From Bacteroidales bacterium (GTDB lineage Bacteria; Bacteroidota; Bacteroidia; Bacteroidales; P3): a stretch of 58,234 nucleotides of DNA. The notes below the pieces were generated by a model, which did no database searches, was not told where the DNA came from, and saw only the letters and a program-made list of their open reading frames with translations. Position numbers and translations under genes: made by a program. The stretch lies in NCBI GenBank assembly GCA_017428115.1, contig JAFRRK010000014.1, positions 1-58,234 on the forward strand, in the 5' to 3' direction. Shown here piece by piece: positions 42,716-51,480 of the stretch (the stretch's first letter is position 1; every line of letters starts with the position of its first letter).

Positions 42716-44660
42716 CGCAATGTGTGGTGTTGGATTCAATCATATTGTATGAGTGCTGTATGAGCCGGAAGGCATGGCGGCGCATGCTGTCGGACTTGTG
42801 GGGGTAGAGGGCGAGCTGGTCGCCGGGAGTGGTGTCGCAGTAGTGGAAGAGGTGTTCTATGTTTTCCTGCACCTGGCAGACGTATAGGTGGGCGGTGTCG
42901 AGGATGCTGATCTTGTCGTCGCTGCTGAAGTAGGCGTATTGTCGGCGATAGCGCAGCAAGTCGAGGCCGAATGTGTTGTTGTGATAGCTGTAGGGCAGCA
43001 TGCCCATGAGGGTAGGATAGAGGTCGGTCTGCAGGGCCAGCCGGTCGCACCTTCGAGGTACGATGTGCGAGGGGCAGTAGAAGAGCATAGGCACATGGTG
43101 GTAGGAGAGGGCTATGTCGTAGAGGCTTTGCCCTGCGGCACCGTGGTCGGCAATAAAGACGAAGAGGGTGCTGTCAAACCACGGCTGGGCTGCCGCCATC
43201 TGCATAAAGTGGCCGATGCTCCAATCGGCGTATTCGGTCATGCGGTCGGGCATGGCTTTGCTATGAGGGGTGAAGGGGATTCCGTCGGGCAGGATGTAGG
43301 GCACATGGTCGCTACAGGTCATGATGGTGGTGAAGAAAGGCCCTTGTTGCGACACTTGGGTGCAGTGCTCCACGGCGTGTTCAAACAGCCGGTGGTCGGG
43401 CAGCCCCCATGTGCCGACGCTCTCGTTGGCGGGATAGCTGTGCTGGCCTATCACGCTGTCGAAGCCGTTGGCGTGGAGGAAGCCCCGCATGTTGTCGTAG
43501 TCCTCGTCGTGGGTCATCATATAGGTGGTCTGGTAGCCGTTGGCCTGCAATTGGTGGGGCAGCCCACACATCGAGGGGATAAAGGTGTGCTTCATGGTGT
43601 GGCGCGCCAGTAGTCCGGGATGGGAGTAGAGGGTGGAGTAGATGCCGTTGTAGGTGTGTATGCCTGCCGAGTAGCATTGGGTGAACACTAAGCCTCCGCG
43701 CATCAGGCTGTCGAGATGTGGTGTGCGCGACTCTTCGGGGTGAAAGAGTCCGGTCTTGTCCACCGTCATCGACTCCATGATTATCAGCACCACGTTCATT
43801 CCCTCGGGCAGGGCTATAGCTTCAGCCGCCAGCGTGCTGTCGGGCATGATGGAGTGTTCGGCCAGATACTCCTCCAAAGCCTCCTCGGGCGTGGCAAGTG
43901 CCAAAGGACGGTTGGCACTCTTGTTCATCTCCTCGATGCTCTTGATGAAGGTGAACACTGGGTTCAGCCCCAACTGGTTGAGGAAGGCATTGCCACAGAA
44001 ATAGGCTGTTCCCACGCGGATGGGACTTTTTTTGCTCAACCGACCCCGCATCCCTACGAAGGTACCAAATATTAGCACCAGTGCCAGCACGATGGCCCAA
44101 CCTGTGGACAGGAATTGAGAATTAAGAATTGGGAATTGAGAATTCTGGCACTTAGGAAACAACCATCGGAATATCCATCGCATCAGTAGGGCGTAGCCCA
44201 CCGCCAGCAGCACGAATGCCAACAACCCTAGCAGGTATGTGGGCTCGCTCAGTATCATGTCGGCTATCAGCCCGAACGAGTCAATCTCGTTGGCTGCCAC
44301 GGCATTGAGACGGGTGAAGAAGTAGCTGAAAAAAGGCACATCGACGGCGCATGCGAAGAAGGCGACAATATATAGTGTTACCAATATGATATGTGCTGTG
44401 AGGTAGTAGCCTCTGGTCTTGATGTGAGCCAGCTCGCCCACAATCATCATCAGCAGGGGCAGCGACAGCAGGTAGCAGCTGACCACCGTGTCGAAACGCC
44501 AGCCCATCCACAAGGCTTGCAGGTACTGCCCTTCAAAGTCGGGCACTGTTGCCGCGTTGTGGCAGTATACCCATGTGTTCAGCAGGCGAAACAAGGTGAA
44601 CACCACTATGCCCACCGCGTAGGCAACCAAGATGTATCTATAACGTGCTCTGCGCCTCAT
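42696..44660 (-). CDS. LTA-synthase-like membrane sulfatase
   Basis: The start at 44660 (MRRRARYRYILVAYAVGIVV) gives 654 residues; a GTG 19 codons upstream is less likely. Five membrane helices (to about residue 215) precede an extracytoplasmic alkaline phosphatase/sulfatase domain: VVLIIMESMTVDKTGLF with the metal and nucleophile region, the FTQCYSAGIHTYNG motif and LFVFIADHGAAGQSL near the end. Family members transfer phosphoglycerol or phosphoethanolamine groups or cleave phospho/sulfo-esters on envelope molecules; substrate unknown. A heptamer repeat (44111-44145) encodes QNSQFPILNSQF between two helices. Confidence 0.85.
   Translation of the reverse strand: MRRRARYRYILVAYAVGIVVFTLFRLLNTWVYCHNAATVPDFEGQYLQALWMGWRFDTVVSCYLLSLPLLMMIVGELAHIKTRGYYLTAHIILVTLYIVAFFACAVDVPFFSYFFTRLNAVAANEIDSFGLIADMILSEPTYLLGLLAFVLLAVGYALLMRWIFRWLFPKCQNSQFPILNSQFLSTGWAIVLALVLIFGTFVGMRGRLSKKSPIRVGTAYFCGNAFLNQLGLNPVFTFIKSIEEMNKSANRPLALATPEEALEEYLAEHSIMPDSTLAAEAIALPEGMNVVLIIMESMTVDKTGLFHPEESRTPHLDSLMRGGLVFTQCYSAGIHTYNGIYSTLYSHPGLLARHTMKHTFIPSMCGLPHQLQANGYQTTYMMTHDEDYDNMRGFLHANGFDSVIGQHSYPANESVGTWGLPDHRLFEHAVEHCTQVSQQGPFFTTIMTCSDHVPYILPDGIPFTPHSKAMPDRMTEYADWSIGHFMQMAAAQPWFDSTLFVFIADHGAAGQSLYDIALSYHHVPMLFYCPSHIVPRRCDRLALQTDLYPTLMGMLPYSYHNNTFGLDLLRYRRQYAYFSSDDKISILDTAHLYVCQVQENIEHLFHYCDTTPGDQLALYPHKSDSMRRHAFRLIQHSYNMIESNTTHCDAPLHL
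44111..44145. repeat. Heptanucleotide repeats inside the sulfatase gene
   Basis: On the minus strand the heptamers CAATTCC, CAATTCT, TAATTCT and CAATTCC run in tandem and add about a dozen residues (NSQFPILNSQF) to the loop between two membrane helices. Confidence 0.6.
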
Positions 44661-44746
44661 TCTAATTGTTTGTTTTTTAGGGGCGGCGGCCAGTATACTA
44701 AAAGGCCTCCACCCCACCTTCTTAGTTTATTATTCTTACTTTGCAA

Positions 44747-45817
44747 TTATCCCAGCGATTCTTTGAGTTTCTCGGCGTTTTCGGCTAGCTGTAGGGCGTC
44801 GATAAGGTCTTCGATGTCGCCGTCCATGAAGGCGGGCAGATTGTACATGGTGTAGCCTATGCGGTGGTCGGTGACGCGGCTTTGGGGATAGTTGTAGGTG
44901 CGCACTTTCTCGCTGCGGTCGCCTGTGGCCACAAGGGTCTTGCGTCGGCTGGAGAGCTCCTCCATACGTTTGTTGTATTCACGTTCGTAGAGGCGGGTGC
45001 GCAGGATGGCAACAGCCTTTTCCATATTCTTGATTTGCGACTTCTGGTCCTGCATCGACACCACGATGCCGGTGGGGATATGGGTAAGGCGCACGGCCGA
45101 GTAGGTGGTGTTGACGCACTGTCCGCCAGGTCCCGAGGCGCAGAATGTCTCCTTTTTCACATCCGACATGTTCAGCTCCACGTCAAATTCCTCAGCCTCG
45201 GGCAGCACCACCACTCCCGCCGCCGAGGTGTGCACACGGCCCTGAGTCTCGGTGGCAGGCACCCGCTGCACGCGGTGCACGCCGCTCTCGTACTTGAGCA
45301 TGCCGTACACCTTCTCGCCCGAAACGTTGAAGGTGATGTCCTTATAGCCTCCGGCGGTGCCTTCGTTGAAGTTGACGACTTCGATTTTCCAGTGTTTTTT
45401 CTCGCAGTAGCGGCTGTACATGCGGAAGAGGTCGCCGGCAAAGATGCAGGCCTCGTCGCCACCCGTGCCGCCACGGATTTCGACAACGGCATTCTTGCTG
45501 TCGGTGGGGTCGGCCGGGATGAGCATGATGCGTATTTCCTCCTCCATCTTGTCGCGCCGCTCGTTGCATTCGGCCAGCTCGGTCTTGGCCATTTCGCGAA
45601 GCTCGTCATCCTTTTCGGTGCTGAGCAGCTCTTTGCACTCGGCTATGGTGTCGAGGAGGTTCTTATAGTCGTGATAGGCTTTTACCACGGGCTGCATGTC
45701 CTTGTAGTCCTTGCTGAGTTTGACGTAGCGTTTCATGTCGCTCGTCACCTGCGGGTCGTTCATCTGCTGCTCTACCTCCTGGTAGCGGGCGTAGATGGCT
45801 TCTAGTTTGTCTAACAT
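44747..45817 (-). CDS. prfA: Peptide chain release factor 1
   Basis: The 356-residue protein has the N-terminal coiled coil (MLDKLEAIYARYQEVEQQM), the VEIRGGTGGDEACIFAGDLF block, HRVQRVPATETQGRVHTSAA with the stop-codon-recognising PAT motif of RF1, and the catalytic GGQ in ASGPGGQCVNTTYSAVRLTH. RF1 reads UAA and UAG and triggers peptide release. It lies upstream of the sulfatase gene on the minus strand with an 86-bp gap. Confidence 0.95.
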   Translation of the reverse strand: MLDKLEAIYARYQEVEQQMNDPQVTSDMKRYVKLSKDYKDMQPVVKAYHDYKNLLDTIAECKELLSTEKDDELREMAKTELAECNERRDKMEEEIRIMLIPADPTDSKNAVVEIRGGTGGDEACIFAGDLFRMYSRYCEKKHWKIEVVNFNEGTAGGYKDITFNVSGEKVYGMLKYESGVHRVQRVPATETQGRVHTSAAGVVVLPEAEEFDVELNMSDVKKETFCASGPGGQCVNTTYSAVRLTHIPTGIVVSMQDQKSQIKNMEKAVAILRTRLYEREYNKRMEELSSRRKTLVATGDRSEKVRTYNYPQSRVTDHRIGYTMYNLPAFMDGDIEDLIDALQLAENAEKLKESLG

Positions 45818-45870
45818 CTTTTTATGTTGAAGTTTGATGGTTTAACTGTTGATTTATTGTAGGGGTTGGG

Positions 45871-45930
45871 GTGTTGAATTGTTGAGGATTTGATTGTTGA
45901 ATCGTTGACGCTGAAACAATCAACAATGAT
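45871..45930. repeat. Inverted repeat between prfA and the acyltransferase gene
   Basis: TTGTTGAATC and GATTCAACAA form perfect 10-bp arms around a loop that itself contains TTG-rich heptamer-like units (GTTGAAT, TTGTTGA). It resembles in style the repeat after mnmA. Confidence 0.45.
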
Positions 45931-45965
45931 TCAACAAATGCCGTCCGCTGTTGCACTCGTCGCCG

Positions 45966-47078
45966 CTAATGGTCGCTGGAGGAGTAGATGGCCAGGAGGC
46001 GGCGGCGGAAGTCGTCGCCGAGGGGGTACTGCCTACAGGCCTGGTCGACATAGGCCTCAAAGGCTTGCCTCTCGGGGGTGTGGTCGGAGGCGGTGCCATT
46101 CAACATCTGTGTGGCTATATGATTGTTGGGGGTGGTGTGGTAGCCGTTGGTAATGCGGCGGTCTATCAATGCCGCAACTGCCTGGTAGCAGGCTTTCTCT
46201 TCGGCTTTGGAATGGGGTGTGGGGATAGATTGTGCCAACTCGTCATAGCCGATGGGCTGGCAGATGGTGAAATGCACATGCCCCTTGAAGTCGGTGATGC
46301 CGCTCAGCACGCTCTGCATATCCTCGCCGGGTACCTTGGCATACGCTTGTCCGAGGGCGTTGGCACGACTTCTGAGACATAGTTCGCGAGCCTTCAGGGC
46401 GGCGCAGGGTTCCCATTCGTAGGATACGCTCACGGGTGTGATGTTCATCTCGGCCAGAGTGCGCAGGGGGTTGTCGGTGTTGCCGCTTGAGGCTATCATC
46501 TTCACTAATGAGGGGTCGGTGTGGTCTATGCCGTCCTTGGTGCGGCCGTTGCGCTGGGCTATCCAGGCACTCTCGCCTCGTTCCACCACCCAGTGGCGGA
46601 GGTGGTGCGACATCTCCGTAAGGCAGCGGTAATATTCGCGTCTGTTGCCTCCGCGCCCTATGCTGTACATCTTGTTGAGTTGCGCCAGCACGGGCATGAT
46701 GGGTATTTCGAACAGGTTGGCCCCGATAATAACATGGGTGGTGGGCAGCCCTTTGTCTACCAGTATGTATTGCAGCATCATGGCGTCCAGCACGATGTCG
46801 CGATGGTTGGAAACAAAGAGGCGGGGGGTGTGGTCGAGATATTCCGTGCCGCTGTAGGTGAAACGGCTCATAGTGTGCTCGATGACCCACTGGCAGCCGC
46901 GATACATGAACATCGATTGGAACTGGTCGACCCCCTCCAGTGCCAGCAGGCGCTGCTTCAGTTCTTCTTTTGGAAGGTTGGGATAGAGTTGCGAGGCAAG
47001 CATGTCGAACATCTCATGCTCGACAAATGTTTGCATTGTAGCTCTAAACTGTTGTGTACTAGTGGAGTATTCGTCCAT
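45966..47078 (-). CDS. 1-acyl-glycerol-3-phosphate acyltransferase-like protein
   Basis: The 370-residue protein has the acyltransferase block RLFVSNHRDIVLDAMML (NHxxxD), then GANLFEIPIMPVLAQLNKM, IGRGGNRREYYRCL and WIAQRNGRTKDGIDHTDPSL, the fourth PlsB/PlsC-type motif. A Bacteroidota clade of such proteins is longer than PlsC. It probably acylates a glycerol-phosphate intermediate at the inner membrane; the acyl position and substrate are not determined by the motifs. A -7 box lies 22 bp upstream of the start, divergent from the next gene. Confidence 0.85.
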   Translation of the reverse strand: MDEYSTSTQQFRATMQTFVEHEMFDMLASQLYPNLPKEELKQRLLALEGVDQFQSMFMYRGCQWVIEHTMSRFTYSGTEYLDHTPRLFVSNHRDIVLDAMMLQYILVDKGLPTTHVIIGANLFEIPIMPVLAQLNKMYSIGRGGNRREYYRCLTEMSHHLRHWVVERGESAWIAQRNGRTKDGIDHTDPSLVKMIASSGNTDNPLRTLAEMNITPVSVSYEWEPCAALKARELCLRSRANALGQAYAKVPGEDMQSVLSGITDFKGHVHFTICQPIGYDELAQSIPTPHSKAEEKACYQAVAALIDRRITNGYHTTPNNHIATQMLNGTASDHTPERQAFEAYVDQACRQYPLGDDFRRRLLAIYSSSDH

Positions 47079-47099
47079 AGCTCAATCAATATCAGATTG

Positions 47100-47107
47100 C
47101 AAAGATA
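47100..47107 (-). promoter_or_regulatory. -7 box (TATCTTTG) of the acyltransferase gene
   Basis: The minus strand reads TATCTTTG then CA 22 bp before the ATG at 47078. It is back to back with the plus-strand box at 47147. Confidence 0.7.
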
Positions 47108-47146
47108 CATAAAAAAAATGAGAAAGCAGATTTCTCTTTTTTTTCG

Positions 47147-47154
47147 TATTTTTG
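47147..47154 (+). promoter_or_regulatory. -7 box immediately before a start codon
   Basis: TATTTTTG then CAAT and ATG (47159). Only four bases separate the box from the start codon, so the transcript is probably leaderless. Confidence 0.7.
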
Positions 47155-47158
47155 CAAT

Positions 47159-48370
47159 ATGATAAGGAGATGGATAATTGTAATTATCTTATTGTTGCCG
47201 TGCGAGTTTCGTGTTGCGGCGCAATACGTCGGAGGGTCAAAGCCTATTCCTACGGCTATGGTTGTTGACAGCCTGCCTTCGGTGCTAGGCAACACTTCCT
47301 CGCTCTTCTACTGGCAGGATGGTCTGTGGACAATCAATGACCATGGGGGGCTGGTACTTTACCAAATCGACACCCTCACGGCCGATGTGCTCAGTCGATT
47401 GCCCGACGACGACACTCTTCCTCCCTTTTCCGATATGGAGGCAACGACACAGGACGACAGCTATTTTTATTTTGGCGACTTTGGCAACAACCACGAGCAT
47501 CTTCGTAGCGACCTCCGAATACTCCGACTTGCCAAGAGCGACCTGCTGAGGGGCTGCTTTCGCTTCGACACAATATTCTTCACCTATCCGGGCTACGACC
47601 CTTCCCTCCCGGGGCGCGACGGGCTGCCGGTTACCGACTACGACTGCGAGGCTATGATAGCCGCCTCCGACAGCCTCTTCCTCTTCACCAAGCAGTGGAC
47701 TTCGCTTCAGACCACCTGCTATGCCCTGCCTAATCAGCCCGGCCGCTTCACCGCCACGCAACGGGGCACGGCCGATGTGTCGGAGCTAGTCACTGGGGCC
47801 TGCTACCTCCCTGAGCAACGCTTGTTGGTCTTTTCGTGCTATTCGGTGCTATGTCAACCTTTTGTACATCTGCTTTACGATTTTCGGGGTACCGACTTTT
47901 TCGGCGGTGAGCAGCTCCGCCTGCCCCTCTCCAATGCCATAGGTACGCAGATTGAGGCAATTGCTTCGGCCGACGGGCTGCACTACTATCTCACCAACGA
48001 GCGTTTCTCGCGCTACTCTTTCAGCCAGCCCGCACAGCTGCTCAGTCTCGACCTTACCGACTATCTATACACCTATCTCTATCCCGATACCTCGCTAGCT
48101 GCCACCAACGCCCCATACCATAGTGGCCATAGTCTCTTTTCCCTCTCGCCCAATCCGGCCTCACACTACATCGAGGTGGCGTGCCATTATCCCAACGATG
48201 ATGTCCATATGGCCATTTACGACACTGCCGGGCGTTTGCGTCAGGACATGTCGTTTCATGGCCAAGCCGATACACTCTATGTCGACCTGTCGCCACTATA
48301 TGCTGGCATCTATCTGTTTTTCGTCACCTCGCACAGTCGTACCGAGTGCCACACAATCGTCGTCCAATAA
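47159..48370 (+). CDS. T9SS-secreted protein, probable beta-propeller
   Basis: The 403-residue precursor has a signal peptide (MIRRWIIVIILLLPCEFRVAAQ) and a C-terminal T9SS sorting domain: FSLSPNPASHYIEVAC, then IYDTAGRLRQDMSFHGQAD and PLYAGIYLFFV. The middle has recurring beta motifs (FYWQDGLWTINDHGGLVLYQ, DMEATTQDDSYFYFGDFGNN, CEAMIAASDSLFLFTKQWT) like propeller-type surface proteins. The role is unknown; it should be exported and surface-bound. Its start codon lies directly behind the promoter. Confidence 0.8.
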   Translation: MIRRWIIVIILLLPCEFRVAAQYVGGSKPIPTAMVVDSLPSVLGNTSSLFYWQDGLWTINDHGGLVLYQIDTLTADVLSRLPDDDTLPPFSDMEATTQDDSYFYFGDFGNNHEHLRSDLRILRLAKSDLLRGCFRFDTIFFTYPGYDPSLPGRDGLPVTDYDCEAMIAASDSLFLFTKQWTSLQTTCYALPNQPGRFTATQRGTADVSELVTGACYLPEQRLLVFSCYSVLCQPFVHLLYDFRGTDFFGGEQLRLPLSNAIGTQIEAIASADGLHYYLTNERFSRYSFSQPAQLLSLDLTDYLYTYLYPDTSLAATNAPYHSGHSLFSLSPNPASHYIEVACHYPNDDVHMAIYDTAGRLRQDMSFHGQADTLYVDLSPLYAGIYLFFVTSHSRTECHTIVVQ

Positions 48371-48894
48371 TTTGTTGGCGTGACACATAGCCTTTTTGCC
48401 TCAAGTTGAAGTAAGAAGCTGTTTGAATTTAAGAGGACTTCTATTTAATTGCCTACAATTAAAGACTTTGTTAGTTCTCCACTGCGCTATCATAAGTCCG
48501 CTGGACTACTTTCGTATTTAATTCAAGATGTTTAATTTACAAATTCTCTAATTCTCAGATTCTTGATAAATAGAAAACCCTTTAATTCAAAGGTTTATTA
48601 TGTGCCGCTTTTTTTTTCGAAAAGTGGCACCCTTTTTTTTGCCTTCTTCGGCATAATTGTATCAAACGGACTTCGTCACTCACCTCAATCAGACCTCGTG
48701 CCTTCGTCATGCCTTCGTCGTGCCTTCGTTTCCAGTGACGAAAAAATGGCGAAGGCAGGAACAAGGCAGGCAGCCTCCAACACTAAACAATCCGACCGAT
48801 GACTGTGAAAAGAGAAACAAATACGTATGGCTAAAAACGACTCGGAATGCAAGCCTGTTTTTTTCCTAAAAAAGGATTCTTACGGTGGGGATGG
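48371..48894. other. Intergenic region with a dispersed element
   Basis: No gene is recognised. GAAGCTGTTTGAATTTAAG at about 48416 resembles AAGCTGTTTAAATTTGA on the minus strand next to copy D (121-140). Copy C of the dispersed element follows at 48600-48780. Confidence 0.55.
48600..48780 (+). repeat. Dispersed intergenic element, copy C
   Basis: GTGCCGCTTTT/AAAAGTGGCAC stem (about 48602-48630), a T tract, CTTCTTCGGCATAATTG, CGTCACTCACCT, CATGCCTTCGTCGTGCCTTC and AAGGCAGG at the end. Blocks and order match copies A and B; the stem and CGG-ATAATT part match copy D. Confidence 0.65.
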
Positions 48895-49629
48895 TCATCT
48901 TTTTGCCCAAATAGTCCAACTGAGCTCGGCCTGACGCTCCAGCATGGCCAAGCCGCCGATGGCAATAGCCCCTCGGGCAGCCGCCTCGCGGAGGAATCGA
49001 GTAGGGGAGGGGTTGTATATCAGGTCGTAGCAGAGGTGGTTCTCGTCAAGCAGATGGACATAAGGCCATGGGGTGTCGTCTACATTGGGATACATGCCTA
49101 TGGGGGTGGCATTTATAATAATCTGATAACTTTTTGCCAGCAAGCCTGCCTGGCCGTAGCCAATGGCCCCAGGGTGGACGCTCGGGGTGCGCGACACCAA
49201 CTGGTATTCGATGCCCGCCCGCTGAAGCGCATAACCCACCGCCTTCGAGGCACCGCCCGTGCCTAGCACAAGGGCAGCTTTGTGCCGGCTGGACAATTTG
49301 GACTCTAGGGTGGTAAGAAAGGCTGGGGAGTCTGTGTTGTGGCCTATCAGTAGTCCGTTGTGCACCTCGACACAGTTGACCGCACCGATGGCGGTTGCTT
49401 CGTCGTCTAACCTATCGAGGTGGGGAATAACGGCCTCTTTGTAGGGGATAGTGACGTTAAAACCGTCGATATGATAGTCCGATACCCATCTGCGTAGGTT
49501 GTTGGTGGTGGGCAGTTCGTATGCCTTGTATTCCGTATCCAAAATGCCTTCGCGCTCAAACATGGCTTCAAACCAGCGTTGCGACCACGAGTGCGACAAT
49601 TTTTTTCCAATGAGGCCGTATCGTTTCAT
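48895..49629 (-). CDS. aroE: Shikimate dehydrogenase
   Basis: The 244-residue protein begins MKRYGLIGKKLSHSWSQRWF with the shikimate-binding LSHSWS, then FNVTIPYKEAVIPHLD with the catalytic Lys, NTDSPAFL, the NADP-binding VLGTGGASKAVGYALQ, INATPIGMYP and a terminal GGLAMLERQAE. It reduces 3-dehydroshikimate with NADPH in aromatic amino acid synthesis. No other aro gene is nearby. Its ATG lies four bases behind the -7 box. Confidence 0.94.
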   Translation of the reverse strand: MKRYGLIGKKLSHSWSQRWFEAMFEREGILDTEYKAYELPTTNNLRRWVSDYHIDGFNVTIPYKEAVIPHLDRLDDEATAIGAVNCVEVHNGLLIGHNTDSPAFLTTLESKLSSRHKAALVLGTGGASKAVGYALQRAGIEYQLVSRTPSVHPGAIGYGQAGLLAKSYQIIINATPIGMYPNVDDTPWPYVHLLDENHLCYDLIYNPSPTRFLREAAARGAIAIGGLAMLERQAELSWTIWAKR

Positions 49630-49633
49630 GGTG

Positions 49634-49641
49634 CAAAAGTA
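49634..49641 (-). promoter_or_regulatory. -7 box (TACTTTTG) of aroE, leaderless
   Basis: The minus strand reads TACTTTTG, CACC, ATG. The -7 box is four bases from the aroE start codon. A plus-strand box is 33 bp away, so the two genes share a divergent promoter region. Confidence 0.75.
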
Positions 49642-49673
49642 CGAATAATAGTTGGAATATCATTTTTTTTTCG

Positions 49674-49681
49674 TACTTTTG
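49674..49681 (+). promoter_or_regulatory. -7 box (TACTTTTG) of the EEP gene
   Basis: TACTTTTGCA lies 22 bp before the ATG at 49704 and faces away from the aroE promoter. Confidence 0.75.
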
Positions 49682-49703
49682 CAATTTCTATTATCTATCA
49701 ACT

Positions 49704-50771
49704 ATGAAACGGTTCTTTCGTGCTATACTGCTAATTGTCAATCTGCTTTTTGCTGTGGCCTTGCTGTTGTCGACCCTGTCGGGCAGTGTGCCGCCCAGCC
49801 GTTTTGTGCCTATATCTATACTGAGTTATGGATATGTGGTCCTGTTGATATGCAATGTGGCGTTCGTGATTATGTGGCTATGCCTTTCGCGGTGGGAGTT
49901 TCTCCTGTCGGTGGTGGCGGTGGTGGCAAGGATCTCTTTTGTGCCCCTGTTTTTCCAAGTGGGGGGAAGCATGAAGGCCGAGCCTGCCGACGACAATATT
50001 AAAATAATGACATTCAACACACACGCTTTTGCAGGCTTAGACACCGACACTGCAATGACTAGCGATTCAGGCGCCATGGAGTTTTTGCGAATTGTGGATA
50101 ATGAGCAACCCGATGTGTTGTGCCTTCAAGAGTTCTTCCGCCCGCGGCATGTGGCTGTGGCCGACAGTTTGCAGGCCATGGGCTACAAATATTACTATGG
50201 TGTGAGACAGAGGAGCGTGTCGTCGCCCCTTATACTCTTCACTCGCTGCAAGATTGTGGAGGTACACGATATGGATCACCAGTCGAAGTTTGCCGTAGAT
50301 ATTGAAAAGGGGGGCAGCGTGCTGCGCATATGCTGTGTGCATCTCGACTCATACCAGCTGACCGAGGCCGACATGGAGGGCCTAGAGAGCCTGTCGCATG
50401 CCAAGCCCGACAGTAACACGCACAAGCTGCTCAGAAAGTTTAAGGAAACCACCCTGCGCCACGAGCAGGAATGGCTGTCCGAGCTGCTACCCATGGTCGA
50501 GGCTGCCGAGGTGCCACTGGTGCTGGCAGGCGATTTCAACGATACCCCTGCCTCCTATATCTACCAGAAGGCGAGGCGGCTGCTCCTAGACCCTTATGTG
50601 GAGCAGGGCAGGGGTTTCGGCACTACTTATCATGGCCCCTATCCCGCCTATCGTATCGACTATGTGTTGCATTCGCCCCAGATGGAGGCTCTCTCCTACA
50701 AGCGGGTCAACACCTATATTTCCGACCACTACCCTGTGGTGGTGACATTGAAACTGAAAGGCGAACAATAA
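49704..50771 (+). CDS. Membrane-anchored EEP-family phosphatase/nuclease
   Basis: The 355-residue protein has three membrane helices (about 6-25, 36-60, 65-84) and then an endonuclease/exonuclease/phosphatase domain: IKIMTFNTHAF, DVLCLQEFF, the GYKYYYGV stretch, VPLVLAGDFNDTP and a terminal YRIDYVLHSP with SDHYPVV. All metal and catalytic motifs are present. The domain faces the periplasm if the helices are oriented as usual. The substrate is unknown. It is probably cotranscribed with nth, 25 bp downstream. Confidence 0.85.
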   Translation: MKRFFRAILLIVNLLFAVALLLSTLSGSVPPSRFVPISILSYGYVVLLICNVAFVIMWLCLSRWEFLLSVVAVVARISFVPLFFQVGGSMKAEPADDNIKIMTFNTHAFAGLDTDTAMTSDSGAMEFLRIVDNEQPDVLCLQEFFRPRHVAVADSLQAMGYKYYYGVRQRSVSSPLILFTRCKIVEVHDMDHQSKFAVDIEKGGSVLRICCVHLDSYQLTEADMEGLESLSHAKPDSNTHKLLRKFKETTLRHEQEWLSELLPMVEAAEVPLVLAGDFNDTPASYIYQKARRLLLDPYVEQGRGFGTTYHGPYPAYRIDYVLHSPQMEALSYKRVNTYISDHYPVVVTLKLKGEQ

Positions 50772-50796
50772 AAAAGGAGGGCGACCATTTGCCATC

Positions 50797-51441
50797 ATGA
50801 CTAAGAATGAACAATATGCTAGGCTGATAGCCTATTTTGAGCGAGAGCGTCCCACAGCACAGTCGGAGTTGGTGTACGAGAACCCCTTCCAACTGCTGGT
50901 GGCAGTGATATTGTCGGCGCAATGCACCGACAAGCGGGTGAACGCGACCACGCCGGCCCTCTTTGCCGCCTATCCTACGCCGCAGGCCATGGCAGAGGCT
51001 ACGCCCCAAGATATTTTCGGCTACATCCATTCTATCTCCTACCCCAACAACAAGAGCAAGCACCTAGTGGCTATGGCGCAAAAGCTGGTAGCCGACTTCG
51101 GCGGGGAGGTGCCAGGCGATGTGGACGAGCTGCAGACACTGCCCGGAGTGGGGCGCAAGACTGCCAACGTGATTGCCTCCGTGGTGTTCAACCTGCCTGC
51201 GCTGGCGGTGGACACCCATGTGTTCAGAGTGGCCAACCGCATAGGACTGACCAAGAACAGCAAGAGTCCCTTACAGACCGAGCGCGAACTGGTGAAGCAC
51301 ATCCCCGACGAGAAGATACCCATTGCCCACCATTGGCTGATATTGCATGGCCGATATGTGTGTCAGGCCCGCAAGCCTCATTGCAACGAATGCGGCATCA
51401 GTGGGCTGTGTGATTATTATAAACTGAAAACCAATAATTAA
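50797..51441 (+). CDS. nth: Endonuclease III
   Basis: The 214-residue protein has the helix-hairpin-helix LQTLPGVGRKTANVIASV with the catalytic Lys, the catalytic Asp in LAVDTHVFRVANRIGL, and the C-terminal 4Fe-4S loop C-x6-C-x2-C-x5-C (CQARKPHCNECGISGLC). It is a DNA glycosylase/AP lyase for oxidised pyrimidines in base excision repair. Confidence 0.96.
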   Translation: MTKNEQYARLIAYFERERPTAQSELVYENPFQLLVAVILSAQCTDKRVNATTPALFAAYPTPQAMAEATPQDIFGYIHSISYPNNKSKHLVAMAQKLVADFGGEVPGDVDELQTLPGVGRKTANVIASVVFNLPALAVDTHVFRVANRIGLTKNSKSPLQTERELVKHIPDEKIPIAHHWLILHGRYVCQARKPHCNECGISGLCDYYKLKTNN

Positions 51442-51480
51442 TTATCTTTTTTATCCAATCACTATACCCCCCATTCATCC

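Noticed and set aside
44730-44745. TTACTTTGCA-like plus-strand promoter box at the end of prfA
   Set aside because: No plus-strand gene follows; it lies in the short gap between two minus-strand genes.
44864-45805. Antisense frame of 313 codons opposite prfA
   Set aside because: prfA carries all RF1 motifs; the opposite frame has no recognisable domain.
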